Shown: positions 17,338 to 27,108, counted from the stretch's first letter. The stretch: DNA of 43,120 bases from Marmoricola sp. (GCF_025965085.1 NZ_JAOPXP010000037.1:1-43120), one strand, 5' to 3'. A program made the numbers and translations. Notes: generated by a model not told the origin, from the sequence alone.

Positions 17338-17479
17338 GGTGCCACGGGGACCCGTGTGCCCCCTGAGGGATGCATGTCTTCTGGGCAAGTGGGCGAAAAC
17401 GCATTTATGTGCGAAAAGGGACATAGCGCTCTACCGTGGTGGCGGTAAGTGTCTGATTTCCCCCGAACTGGATGTCCCC

Positions 17480-19030
17480 ATGATGCGTCGCGCTACCCGG
17501 GTCCTGATCGCCCTCCTGTGCACCCTGCTCATTGTCAGCTTGGGTGCGACCGCTGCCGAGGCCAGGAAGGGCAGGGGCAAGAAGTCCATGCGCGTCTCGG
17601 CCGTCACGAGAGCAGGGCAGGACTGGTACCACGCCAAGCTCCTGGTCAAGTGGCGGGCCGTTCCGGGCGCGTCGTACGAGATGCGCTGGGCCTACACCCC
17701 GGCGAAGCTCTCGGAGAGCAGCCTGGTCCGCTCAGGCACCTCCGGCGGGACCTACACGGGCAGCCTGGACCGCGGCAAGGTCTGGTACGTCCAGGTCCGC
17801 GCCGTGCGCAACGGCGTGGCCGGCCCCTGGTCCAGGACGCGCGGCCTGCGCTTCGTCAACTACTGGCCCAAGCCCCCCGTGCTCTCGCGTGCCGGCCTTC
17901 CCGGCGCCGTCCAGTTCACGTGGAACTACACCCCCTACGCCTCGCGCTACCGCGTCCGCTGGTCTCCCGCCTGGTACGGCCAGTGGCCGAGCGGTCCGAG
18001 CTACGTCGACCGCAGCTCCGGCGGCTGGGTCGGCCAGGCCGCGCGACGGTCGACCTTCCAGGTGCCCTCGCGTCCGGCCCCCGGCGACAACTACCTGGCC
18101 GTCGACTACGCGAACCCGGTCTTCGCTCAGATCGAGGCCAACAACGCCTTCAGGCCCGGTGCCAGCCAGCGCTCGAAGTGGGTCGCGGCATTCCCGGTCC
18201 CGCCCACGCCGCCTCCCGGTGACCCGGTGCGCATGGGCACCTACAACGTCATGCTCTTCCCGACCGGCAGCAGGGCGGCTGCGATCGCGAAGAACATCAG
18301 CACCCACGGACTGACGGTGGTCGCACTGCAGGAGGCCAACTCCGCCACGGCGAACGCTGTGGCCTCCTACCTGGGCGGTGGCTGGCGCGCAGCGGCCTCG
18401 GGCCTGAGCTCCGGGGTGGGCCAGCAGATCCTCTACCGCAGCGACAAGTTCTCGCTCGTCGGCAGCGGGCGCTTCGACGTCCCGAACCCGAAGGTGCCCT
18501 CCCAGCCGTTGTCGACGCCGTGGGTGCGCCTCTCGGCGAACGGTCGCGACAGCCAGAACTTCTGGGTGGTCTCGGTGCATTTCGCCGAGGACCCGAGCAA
18601 GTCCCCCCTGGAGAAGAACCGCGACACCGGCCTGGCGGCCCAAGCGGTGATGCGTCACATGGACGCGCTCAACTACGGCGACGAGCCCGTCGTGGTGGCT
18701 GGCGACCTGCGCTACGGCCGCGAGCCCTACGGAGACCCTGCGGGATACACCGCTGCACAGCCGACCTTCGTCCGCGGGGGGTACTACGACGCCATGGCGG
18801 CGGTGAAGAAGACCAACGTGCAGTACTCGATCGTCAACGCCGAGAACGGCAAGCCCAGCGCCCACCAGTCCGTCCATCCGTCAGGGCTGGGCCCGCGCTC
18901 CGACCACATCCTGGTCAAGGGGTTCAGGGGCAGCAGCCAGTACGTGAACGTCGTGAACTGGTCCACCGGTGGGCTCGTTCCCTCCGACCACAACCTGGTG
19001 TACGCCGACATCGCGATCCCCTTCCGCTAG
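17480..19030 (+). CDS. Secreted endonuclease/exonuclease/phosphatase-fold protein with Fn3-like N-terminus
   Basis: A 516-residue exported protein. A signal peptide spans about residues 1-28 (RRATRVLIALLCTLLIVSLG, then AEA). Two fibronectin-III-like segments follow (about 35-110 and 120-215, with paired YEMRWAY/YRVRWSP strands). The C-terminal half from GTYNV carries EEP motifs: VVALQE (metal ligand Glu), WVVSVHF, VVVAGDLR and GPRSDH. The GDLN motif reads GDLR here, so activity may differ. Possible roles are extracellular nuclease or phosphodiesterase. Confidence 0.82.
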   Translation: MMRRATRVLIALLCTLLIVSLGATAAEARKGRGKKSMRVSAVTRAGQDWYHAKLLVKWRAVPGASYEMRWAYTPAKLSESSLVRSGTSGGTYTGSLDRGKVWYVQVRAVRNGVAGPWSRTRGLRFVNYWPKPPVLSRAGLPGAVQFTWNYTPYASRYRVRWSPAWYGQWPSGPSYVDRSSGGWVGQAARRSTFQVPSRPAPGDNYLAVDYANPVFAQIEANNAFRPGASQRSKWVAAFPVPPTPPPGDPVRMGTYNVMLFPTGSRAAAIAKNISTHGLTVVALQEANSATANAVASYLGGGWRAAASGLSSGVGQQILYRSDKFSLVGSGRFDVPNPKVPSQPLSTPWVRLSANGRDSQNFWVVSVHFAEDPSKSPLEKNRDTGLAAQAVMRHMDALNYGDEPVVVAGDLRYGREPYGDPAGYTAAQPTFVRGGYYDAMAAVKKTNVQYSIVNAENGKPSAHQSVHPSGLGPRSDHILVKGFRGSSQYVNVVNWSTGGLVPSDHNLVYADIAIPFR

Positions 19031-19186
19031 ACCGACGCAGCCACCACCGGTGCCGAGGATCGGCGGGTTCCCGGATCCGGCCTCCACGGCGCATGAGGAA
19101 GACCGGCGTGGTCACGTCTGGTGCGCCGGACGCCTCATCGACCCGGCACGGTGCATGCGGTGGGGCCTCCCGGGTACCCCGGTCAC

Positions 19187-19735
19187 ATGGGCGACGACGC
19201 CGTCGAGCAGTCATTCCCGCATGGTCCGGCCCCGACGACCGCGGCCGTCGACCGACTCCTGATGTGGGCGAGGGCGGGGCTGGTGCGCGTGGAGCCCGAG
19301 GACCTGGCGGCCGAGCTCGCCGCCGGCGCGCTGGTGGTCGACATCCGGCCCGTCGAGCAGCGCATGCGTGACGGCGTACTCCCGGGGGCGGTGGTGGTGG
19401 ACCGCAACATGCTGGAGTGGCGGCTCGATCCCACGTCTCCGCATCGGTGGCCCGAGGTCACCGGACCGGATCACCGGGTCATCGTGGTGTGCGACGAAGG
19501 CTTCAGCTCGAGCCTGGCGGCCGCCACCCTGAGTCGGCTGGGGCTGGACCGGGCCACCGACCTGGTGGGCGGGTACCAGGGGTGGCGAGCGGCGTCCGGG
19601 GGAGCTGGTGCTGCCGGCGGAGGTGGGCTATCCCCGCACGCGGCGGCGGTCGTCGGGGAGCCTGACGGTGCGACCGGTGCGGTCCAGATGGGCCAGCAGG
19701 GGCAGCACGACGCGGCGGCTCGAGCCGAGCAGTGA
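19187..19735 (+). CDS. Rhodanese-like domain protein
   Basis: A 182-residue protein. The single rhodanese domain spans about residues 35-140, with LVVDIRPVEQRMRDGVLPGAVV and the active-site loop VVCDEGFSSSLAA, whose Cys would carry a persulfide or perselenide. YQGWRAA closes the domain. The final 40 residues are low-complexity and are read from the strand opposite the selB 3' end; the two coding regions overlap by 108 bp. Its place beside the Sec genes suggests selenium or sulfur delivery, which is inference. Confidence 0.75.
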   Translation: MGDDAVEQSFPHGPAPTTAAVDRLLMWARAGLVRVEPEDLAAELAAGALVVDIRPVEQRMRDGVLPGAVVVDRNMLEWRLDPTSPHRWPEVTGPDHRVIVVCDEGFSSSLAAATLSRLGLDRATDLVGGYQGWRAASGGAGAAGGGGLSPHAAAVVGEPDGATGAVQMGQQGQHDAAARAEQ

Positions 19736-21361
19736 ACGTGCCTGGCTCACGGTGAACGGCTGGGGAAGGCCGGCGAGCAGGTGGGCGGCGTGGTCGTCCG
19801 CGTGGGGAAGCAGGAGGATTCCGTCGGCGAGGCGCAGGAGGTGTCCGGCGTGGGCGAGAGCGCCCAGGTCGGCGCGGTTCAGCCCGAGCTCGTCCAGGCG
19901 ATCGGCGTCGGGGGCGGCGAAGGGCCGGGCGAGGAGGTCGTCGCGGATCGCATCGAGCGCGCGTCGCAGCCGCGTCGGAAGGTCGGCTTCGACCGGTTCC
20001 ACCATTCCGCGATCGACCCGCAACGGCGGCCTGACGAGCGCCGCCACCAGCGCCTCGTCGGGCAGCCCCAGCACCCTGGCGACCTGCGCGACGGGGACCC
20101 CGGGCCGTTGCGGGGTGCCTGCCTCCTGCACGAACCGGGCGAGCTCGGCACTGAGGGCGCGGGCGTGGGCGCCCGAGACCAGCCATGGTCCGACCTGAAC
20201 CGCGTCGGGCGGCACCGCACCCGTTGTCCCGAGGCGGCGCAGCAGTGCCCGTTGGACGAGACCGCGGCGTTCCAGCTCCGCGCCCAGGGAGCCATCGGCC
20301 CGCTCGAGCTCGACGGCACGTGACGCTGCTGCGCCCCGCCGACGGAGCCGGGGTGGCGCGGGGTCGAGCACCTGCACGCCCCAGAGCCGGCGGCTGCCGG
20401 GGTCGCGGAGCACTGCCCGGTCCCCGATCCGCAGTGGCAGCGAGCGCTCGAGTGCCAGCCGGGCGAAGTCCCGGGAGAGGGGACGGGCGTGCACGGTGAG
20501 GGCGGCCGCGCCGACGTGCAGGACGGGTCGCTCGGGCAGCCGGGCCTCACCGATCAGACGTACGTCGACCACGGCGCAGGCTTCGAACGCTCCCTGAGTG
20601 ACGAGGACGCTGCCGCGTTCGAGCTCGTCGGGTGCCTTGCCGGCCAGGGCGAGCGCGACCCTGGACACGCCCACGGCGGAGGTCACCGGTCGTCCGAGGC
20701 ACTCGATGCCACGCACCCGGACCCGGCGATCGTCCGAGAGCAGGGTGTCACCGCAGCGGATGGTTCCCGCCGGAAGCGTCCCGGTCACGACGGTCCCGGT
20801 GCCCCGGACGTGGAACCGACGATCGACCCACAGCCGCACGTCGGCTTCCGGATCCGCCGGTGGGACGGCTCGCAGCAGGGCGGCGAGCTCGGTGCGCAGG
20901 GTGTCCAGCCCCTCGCCGGTTCGGCCGCTCACCACCACCGCGCGTGCTGCGTGCAGCGAGGTCCGCGCCAACTCGGCGCGCGCACGGGCGAGAGCCGGCA
21001 GGGGATCGGCCAGGTCGCTGCGCGTGACCACGAGCAGGGCGTGCTCGACACCGAGGCCGTCGAGGGCGGCCAGGTGCTCGGCCGCCTGCGGCATCCAGGG
21101 GTCGTCGGCCGCGACCACCAGCATCACGGCGGGCACGGGACCCACTCCTGCAAGGGTGGTGGTGATGAACCGTTCGTGGCCCGGGACGTCGACGAACGCC
21201 ACCTCGCCGAGGCCGGGGAGCCGGGTCCAGCAGTAGCCGAGCTGGATCGAGAGCCCGCGTCGGCGTTCCTCCTCCAGACGGTCGGGATCCTGGCCGGTGA
21301 GCTCCCGGACGAGGGTGGACTTCCCGTGGTCCACGTGACCAGCGGTGGCGACGACGTACAT
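19628..21361 (-). CDS. selB: Selenocysteine-specific elongation factor SelB
   Basis: A 577-residue GTPase that brings selenocysteyl-tRNA to a UGA followed by a SECIS hairpin. The N-terminal GTPase shows G1 GHVDHGKS (residues 8-15), G3 DVPG (58-61) and a TRSD motif (113-116) at the position of the usual NKxD. EF-Tu-like barrels follow, and the C-terminal part has winged-helix-like repeats (RDDLLARPFAAP, FTVSQARSLLGSSRRVVLPLL) that bind SECIS RNA in the family. The start ATG is one base after the selA stop (TGA-G-ATG), so the two are coupled. The 3' end overlaps the rhodanese gene. Confidence 0.96.
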   Translation of the reverse strand: MYVVATAGHVDHGKSTLVRELTGQDPDRLEEERRRGLSIQLGYCWTRLPGLGEVAFVDVPGHERFITTTLAGVGPVPAVMLVVAADDPWMPQAAEHLAALDGLGVEHALLVVTRSDLADPLPALARARAELARTSLHAARAVVVSGRTGEGLDTLRTELAALLRAVPPADPEADVRLWVDRRFHVRGTGTVVTGTLPAGTIRCGDTLLSDDRRVRVRGIECLGRPVTSAVGVSRVALALAGKAPDELERGSVLVTQGAFEACAVVDVRLIGEARLPERPVLHVGAAALTVHARPLSRDFARLALERSLPLRIGDRAVLRDPGSRRLWGVQVLDPAPPRLRRRGAAASRAVELERADGSLGAELERRGLVQRALLRRLGTTGAVPPDAVQVGPWLVSGAHARALSAELARFVQEAGTPQRPGVPVAQVARVLGLPDEALVAALVRPPLRVDRGMVEPVEADLPTRLRRALDAIRDDLLARPFAAPDADRLDELGLNRADLGALAHAGHLLRLADGILLLPHADDHAAHLLAGLPQPFTVSQARSLLGSSRRVVLPLLAHLDRTGRTVRLPDDRRRVRG

Positions 21362-21362
21362 C

Positions 21363-22676
21363 TCAGGGCGCCTGGGTGCCGGCGTCCGCGAGAGCGCGGC
21401 GGATCGCGTCGAGCAGCGCCTGGTCCTGCTCCGGGGGGACCGCGACGAGGTCGAGCAGGAGGCGGCCGTCGACGAGGTGACCGACCACGGCGGGATCTCC
21501 GCGGCGCAGTGGTCCGGCGAGGTGCGCAGGCAGAGCCACCGCGGCGCTGTCCAAGGAGACTCCGGGCGCTCCTCCACCACCCACTGCCGCGTGCGAGGAG
21601 ACTGCCTCCGCGACGCCGCCGCCGAGCGCCGTGGCCAGGTGACGGGCTCGCGCCAACAGGTCGTCCGGGGTCGCCCGCAGGAAACCGGTGACTGGGGGCA
21701 CCGGACCCGCCAGCGTGGCCTCGAGCGCGGCCAGCGTCAGCTTGTCCACCCGCACGGCCCTGGCCAACGGGTGCCGTCGCAGGCGTCGCACGAGCTCCGC
21801 CTCGCCGAGCAGGAGTCCGCACTGGGGTCCGCCCAGCAGCTTGTCGCCGGAGGCGGTGACCAGGTCGGCGCCCATGCGAAGGTACGTCGAGGCGTCGGGC
21901 TCCTCCGTGAGCCGACGATGGGGTGTCAGCAGGCCCGACCCGATGTCGGCCACCAGGGGCACGTCGAGGGTCGCCAGGGCGGACACGGGGACCGAGGAGG
22001 TGAACCCCTCCACCCGGAAGTTCGACGGGTGCACCTTGAGCACGAAGGCCGTCTGCTCCCCGAGCGCCGCGGCGTAGTCGGAGAGCCGGACCCTGTTCGT
22101 GGTCCCCACCTCCCGTAGCCGAGCGCCCACCGACTCGAGGAGCTCGGGGATGCGGAAGCCGTCCCCGATCTCGACCATCTCCCCACGCGCGACCACGACT
22201 TCGCGGCCGCCGGAGGCCAGGGCGCAGGCCGCCAGGGCCAGCGCGGCCGCACCGTTGTTCACCACGTGGACGTCGCCGGCGTCAGGTACGGCGGCCGCCA
22301 GCGCGGCACGCGCGCCTGCACCGCGCGGGCCACGGCGGCCGGTCGCGAGATCGAGCTCGACGTCGGTGACACCGGCTGCGAGGACCACGGCGTCGACGGC
22401 CGCCTGCGAGAGGGGAGCACGCCCCAGATTGGTGTGTACGACGACACCGGTGCCGTTCACCACCGTGCGCAGCGTCGTCGCGGACCGCGGGAGGGTGTCC
22501 CGTACGACGCCGACGACGTCCTCCGGGCTGACGCTGCCCCTGCGGCAGGCCTCGAGCACGGCGACGACGGTCTGCTTCACGGTCGACCGGCCCAGGCGCT
22601 CGACCTCGCCGGCGAGCTGCGGATCGGCCAGCACCACGTCGGTGCGCGGCGTACGACGTCGGCGGTCATCGTCCAC
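21363..22676 (-). CDS. selA: L-seryl-tRNA(Sec) selenium transferase
   Basis: The PLP enzyme that converts seryl-tRNA(Sec) to selenocysteyl-tRNA(Sec) using selenophosphate. The 437-residue product has the family core INxTG/NLGRAPL (here VNGTGVVVHTNLGRAPLS), a VNNGAAALALA loop, and the PLP lysine Lys279 in SGDKLLGGPQCG. The frame is open further upstream through the tRNA gene, but a GTG at 22676 has AGGAGG 4 bp before it and is the evident start. It lies 34 bp after tRNA-Sec on the same strand. Confidence 0.97.
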   Translation of the reverse strand: MDDDRRRRTPRTDVVLADPQLAGEVERLGRSTVKQTVVAVLEACRRGSVSPEDVVGVVRDTLPRSATTLRTVVNGTGVVVHTNLGRAPLSQAAVDAVVLAAGVTDVELDLATGRRGPRGAGARAALAAAVPDAGDVHVVNNGAAALALAACALASGGREVVVARGEMVEIGDGFRIPELLESVGARLREVGTTNRVRLSDYAAALGEQTAFVLKVHPSNFRVEGFTSSVPVSALATLDVPLVADIGSGLLTPHRRLTEEPDASTYLRMGADLVTASGDKLLGGPQCGLLLGEAELVRRLRRHPLARAVRVDKLTLAALEATLAGPVPPVTGFLRATPDDLLARARHLATALGGGVAEAVSSHAAVGGGGAPGVSLDSAAVALPAHLAGPLRRGDPAVVGHLVDGRLLLDLVAVPPEQDQALLDAIRRALADAGTQAP

Positions 22677-22710
22677 GGAGCCTCCTCGAGGAGGTCGAAC
22701 CCTCACCTGG

Positions 22711-22802
22711 CGGAGGCGGACGGGAATCGAACCCGCCTGACCGAGGTGCTCGGCCACTACGGTTTTGAGGACCGCGCCCGTCACCAGACGAGGAACGCCT
22801 CC
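22711..22802 (-). tRNA. selC: tRNA-Sec(UCA)
   Basis: A 92-nt class II tRNA followed by an encoded CCA (22708-22710). The acceptor starts GGAGGCG and ends CGCCTCC. The D stem has six pairs (CTCGTC with GACGGG) around a four-base loop, typical of bacterial tRNA-Sec. The anticodon loop CCTCAAA gives TCA, which reads UGA, and the variable arm is a 7-bp hairpin (GGCCGAG with CTCGGTC). The T loop is TTCGATT and the discriminator is G. The eighth acceptor pair appears non-canonical (T and C). Confidence 0.96.
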
Positions 22803-22831
22803 ATGGCGCACTCTAGACGCAGGTCCGTGAC

Positions 22832-22848
22832 AGATCGCGGAGATCGCG
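22832..22848. repeat. Tandem AGATCGCG repeat in the tRNA-Sec/fdhA intergenic region
   Basis: AGATCGCG occurs twice with a 9-bp period in the 113-bp region between the divergent tRNA-Sec and formate dehydrogenase genes. It could be a regulator site or chance; nothing else supports it. Confidence 0.3.
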
Positions 22849-22915
22849 TTTACGGTGGAGAGATCTGGAAACCTCACGGCAACCGGGCGTGGTGAGCCGA
22901 AGGGTGGGGCCGAGC

Positions 22916-25900
22916 ATGGGTGCGAAGAGCTTCGTCAGCTCCTGGTCGCTGCTGCGCCAGCTGCGCGGTCGGGACCTGCTCGGACGCGGCTCGGCGGCGA
23001 TGTCGGCCCGCAGCGCCCACCTGGAGCCCCGCACGTCCACCGCCGACAACGTGGTCAGCTCGGTCTGCCCCTTCTGCGCTGTCGGCTGTGCCCAGAAGGT
23101 CTTCGTGAAGGACGGACAGGTCACCCAGATCGAAGGGGACCCGGCGAGCCCGATCTCCCGGGGCCGGCTGTGCCCCAAGGGCAGCGCCAGCAAGCAGCTG
23201 GTGACCTCGCCGAGCCGGGTGACCAAGGTTCGCTACCGGCGCCCGCACGGCACCGAGTGGGAGGAGCTCGACCTCGCCACCGCCATGGACATGATCGCCG
23301 ACCGGGTGATCGAGACCCGCAAGCAGTTCTGGGAGTGGGAGGCCGACGGAAGGCGCACCCGCCGTACCCTCGGCATCTCCAGCCTCGGAGGAGCGACCCT
23401 CGACAACGAGGAGAACTACCTCATGAAGAAGCTGTACACGGCCATGGGAGCGATCCAGATCGAGAACCAGGCTCGTATTTGACACTCCTCGACGGTTCCC
23501 GGTCTGGGGACCTCGTTCGGCCGCGGTGGGGCCACCACCTTCCTGCAGGACCTGAAGAACAGTGACTGCATCCTGATCGAGGGCTCCAACATGGCCGAGG
23601 CGCACCCGGTGGGCTTCCAGTGGGTGATGGAGGCCAAGCGGCGGGGGGCAACGGTGATCCACGTGGACCCGCGCTTCACCCGCACGTCCGCTGTGGCCGA
23701 CCTGCACGTCCCGATCCGCGCCGGTTCCGACATCGCCTTCCTCGGCGGCCTGGTGAACCACGTGCTGAGCAACGACCTCGACTTCCGGGAGTACGTCGTG
23801 GCCTACACGAATGCCGCGAGCGTCATCGACTCCGGTTTCCAGGACACCGAGGACCTCGACGGGCTGTTCTCCGGCTTCGACCCCGAGATGCGGCTCTACG
23901 ACCCGCTCACCTGGCGCTACGAGCCTCCCGAGAACCCCAACGAGGAGGAGCAGGAGCGGATCGGGGAGTTCGCGCGGGCCGAGCGTGACACCGGCGAGCA
24001 GAAGCGCTCGCACCAGGCGGCGCAGTCGGAGAGCCACGGCTCCGGCGGCGCCCCGGTCAGCTGGAAGGGCCGTCGCGACGAGACCCTGCGGCACCCGCGC
24101 TGCGTCTTCCAGATCCTCAAGAGGCACTTCGCCCGCTACACCCCCGAGATGGTCCAGGCGGTCTGCGGGATCGAACCGGACCAGTTCCGGGAGGTCGCGG
24201 ACTCGCTGACCCGCAACAGCGGCGCGGACCGCACCACCGCGTTCGCCTACGCCGTCGGCTGGACCCAGCACGCGACCGGTGCCCAGATGATCCGCACGGC
24301 TTCCATCCTGCAGCTGCTCCTCGGCAACATCGGTCGCCCGGGCGGCGGCATCATGGCGCTGCGCGGACATGCCAGCATCCAGGGCTCGACCGACATCCCG
24401 ACGCTGTTCAACATCCTCCCCGGCTACCTGCCCATGCCGCACTCGGAGCAGCACCAGAGTCTGGACGAGTGGGTGCGCGACGACGAGGGCAAGGCCGGCT
24501 TCTGGGGCAACGTGCGGTCGTACTCGGTCAGCCTGCTCAAGGCCTACTGGGGCGATGCCGCCACCCCCGAGAACGACTTCTGCTTCGACTACCTGCCGCG
24601 GGTGAGCGGGGACCACTCCAACTACACGACCGTGAAGGCCCAGATCGAAGGTAGGTGCAAGGGCTACTTCCTGGTGGGGGAGAACCCCGCCGTCGGCTCC
24701 AGCAACGGCAAGATGCAGCGGCTGGGGATGGCCAACCTCGACTGGCTGGTCGTGCGCGACCTGCAGATGATCGAGTCGGCCACGTTCTGGAAGGACGGAC
24801 CGGAGATCGAGACCGGCGAGCTGGTCACCGAGGACATCGGCACCGAGGTGTTCTTCCTGCCGGCCGCCTCCCACGTGGAGAAGGCGGGCTCGTTCACCCA
24901 GACCCAGCGCATGCTGCAGTGGCGCGACAAGGCGGTCGACCCGCCGGGTGACTGCCGCAGCGAGCTGGACTTCTACTACGAGCTCGGCCAGCTGATCCGC
25001 GAGAAGCTCGCGGGCTCCACCGACGAGATGGACCGTCCGCTGCTCGACCTGGCCTGGGAGTACCCGGTCGACGAGCACGGCGACGTGGACGGGCAGGCGG
25101 TGCTGCGCGAGATCAACGGCACGGGTCCGGACGGGACAGCGCTCTCGGCGTACACGCAGCTCGCGGCCGACGGCTCGACGTCCTGCGGCTGCTGGATCTA
25201 CTGCGGGGTGTACGCCGACGAGGTGAACCAGGCCCGGCGCCGCAAGCCGCACTGGGAGCAGGACGACGTGGCGCTCGAGTGGGGCTGGGTGTGGCCGGCC
25301 AACCGGCGCATCCTCTACAACCGGGCCTCGGCGGCACCGGACGGCTCGCCCTGGAGCGAGCGCAAGAAGCACGTCTGGTGGGACTCCGAGCAGGGGAAGT
25401 GGGTCGGCGCCGACGTGCCCGACTTCGTGCCCGACCGACCGCCCGACCACGTGCCGGAGGACGGCGCGAAGGGACCCGACGCGATCGGCGGCACGGACCC
25501 GTTCATCATGCAGACCGACGGGAAGGCGTGGCTGTTCGCGCCCATCGGGTTGGCCGACGGGCCGATGCCGGTGCACTACGAACCGCCGGAGTCGCCGGTG
25601 CACAACTCGCTCTACGCGCAGCAGAACAACCCGGCGCAGCGCAGGGTCGAGCACCCCACCAACCCGATCAACCCGAGCTTCGGCGAGACCTTCCCCTACG
25701 TCTTCACCACCTACCGGCTGACCGAGCACCACACCTCCGGCGCCATGAGCCGGACGCTGCCCTACCTGACCGAGCTGCAGCCGGAGCCGTTCTGCGAGGT
25801 CTCGCCGAGGCTGGCCCGGGAGCGTGGGCTCGAGCATCTCGGCTGGGCCACCATCGTCACCGCCCGCACGGCGATCGAGGCACGGGTGCTGGTGACCGAC

Positions 25901-26173
25901 CGGCTGCGCTCGCTGCGGCTCGGCGACCGGTTCGTGGAGCAGGTGGGGCTGCCCTACCACTGGGGGGTCAACGGGATCACCCGCGGAGACTCGCCGAACG
26001 ACCTGGTGAACGTGACGATGGACCCCAACGTCTACATCCAGGAGAAGGTCGGCACCTGCGACATCCAGCCGGGGCGCCGTCCGCGAGGGCCGGCCCTGAC
26101 GGCGTACGTCGATGACTACCGACGGCGCGCCGGCGTACACATCCACCCAGATGAAGGAGGTGCCGGCCGGTGA
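22916..26173 (+). CDS. fdhA: Selenocysteine-containing formate dehydrogenase, alpha subunit
   Basis: A 1085-residue molybdopterin oxidoreductase that oxidises formate to CO2. Read straight through it is two ORFs in one frame, split by a TGA at 23480-23482; reading TGA as Sec189 gives IENQARI-Sec-HSSTVPGLGTSFGRGG, the family's active-site context. The N-terminus has 4Fe-4S ligands Cys51, Cys54, Cys58 and Cys86 (CPFCAVGC and LCPKG). The ATG at 22916 follows AGGGTGG by about 6 bp; GTG at 22889 is an alternative. No twin-arginine signal is visible, unlike E. coli FdnG. The start of fdhB overlaps its stop. A charged insert sits near residues 340-390. Confidence 0.95.
23480..23520 (+). promoter_or_regulatory. 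Sec codon (TGA) and bacterial SECIS hairpin
   Basis: The in-frame TGA at 23480-23482 is followed, 11 bases later, by a perfect 7-bp stem (GGTTCCC at 23494-23500 with GGGGACC at 23506-23512, one G-T pair) closing a GGTCT loop (23501-23505). The E. coli fdhF element has the same GGTCT in its loop at nearly the same distance (about 17-18 bases after the TGA). This is the signal SelB would bind. Confidence 0.92.
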
Positions 26174-27108
26174 CGAACTCCCTGTGGGGCCGGTTGGACG
26201 ACGTCAGTGGCGACGCGGGCTACGAGGAGCACCCGCCGCGGATGGGCTTCTTCACCGACACCTCGGTCTGCATCGGCTGCAAGGCGTGCGAGGTGGCGTG
26301 CAAGGAGTGGAACGAGCTTCCTGAGGACGGCTACCAGCTCACCGGCATGTCCTACGACAACACCCAGCAGCTCGGGGCGAGCACGTGGCGCCACGTCGCC
26401 TTCGTCGAGAAGCCGCTCCATCCGACGACAACCGACCTCGGGCTTCCCGGGATGGGCCCACCCGGCTGGGACACGCACGAGAGCGGGCTGCCGCAGGCGG
26501 CGCCTTCCGGAGAGGACCAGGCCACGGAGTCCGGTGAAGGTGGGATTCGCTGGTTGATGTCCTCCGACGTCTGCAAGCACTGCACGCACGCCGCGTGCCT
26601 CGACGTGTGCCCCACCGGTTCGCTGTTCCGGACCGAGTTCGGCACGGTCGTCGTCCAGCCCGACATCTGCAACGGCTGCGGTTACTGCGTGCCGGCCTGC
26701 CCCTACGGCGTCATCGACCTGCGCAAGGAGGACGGCCGGGCATTCAAGTGCACGCTGTGCTACGACCGGCTCAAGGACGGTCAGACGCCGGCCTGTGCGC
26801 AGGCGTGCCCCACGCAGTCCATCCAGTACGGCGAGGTCAGCGAGCTGCGGCAGCGAGCCGACCTCAGACTCGCCGAGCTCCTCGACAAGGGCGTCGACGT
26901 GGCCCGCCTCTACGGACGCGACCCCGACGACGGGGTGGGCGGGGACGGTGCGTTCTTCCTGCTCCTCGACGAGCCCGAGGTCTACGGGCTGCCGCCCGAC
27001 CCGGTCGTGACGACCCGCGACCTCGTGACGATCTGGAAGCACGTCGGGGCCGCCGCGGTGACGCTGGCCGGACTCGGCGTCGCCTCCTTCTTCGGGAGAC
27101 GCTCGTGA
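26170..27108 (+). CDS. fdhB: Formate dehydrogenase iron-sulfur (beta) subunit
   Basis: A 312-residue electron-transfer subunit with four 4Fe-4S binding groups: CIGCKACEVACKEW (about residue 37), CKHCTHAACLDVCP, CNGCGYCVPACPYG, and CTLCYDR with CAQACP. A C-terminal hydrophobic stretch (AAAVTLAGLGVASFF) may anchor it to the membrane, as in FdnH-like subunits. The GTG at 26170 overlaps the fdhA stop (GTGA) and has AAGGAGG about 9 bp upstream. An acidic Gly/Pro-rich insert (residues about 85-125) separates the first and second groups. Confidence 0.95.
   Translation: MTNSLWGRLDDVSGDAGYEEHPPRMGFFTDTSVCIGCKACEVACKEWNELPEDGYQLTGMSYDNTQQLGASTWRHVAFVEKPLHPTTTDLGLPGMGPPGWDTHESGLPQAAPSGEDQATESGEGGIRWLMSSDVCKHCTHAACLDVCPTGSLFRTEFGTVVVQPDICNGCGYCVPACPYGVIDLRKEDGRAFKCTLCYDRLKDGQTPACAQACPTQSIQYGEVSELRQRADLRLAELLDKGVDVARLYGRDPDDGVGGDGAFFLLLDEPEVYGLPPDPVVTTRDLVTIWKHVGAAAVTLAGLGVASFFGRRS

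Noticed and set aside
22677-22877. Upstream extension of selA across tRNA-Sec
   Set aside because: It would translate the tRNA; AGGAGG precedes the GTG at 22676.
23480-23482. fdhA read as a pseudogene or two ORFs with a nonsense mutation
   Set aside because: Context, hairpin and a full Sec machinery nearby make TGA a Sec codon.
22874-26146. 1090-residue open frame on the minus strand opposite fdhA
   Set aside because: Antisense shadow of a GC-rich gene; residues show no domain and low-complexity Val/Arg/Gly runs.
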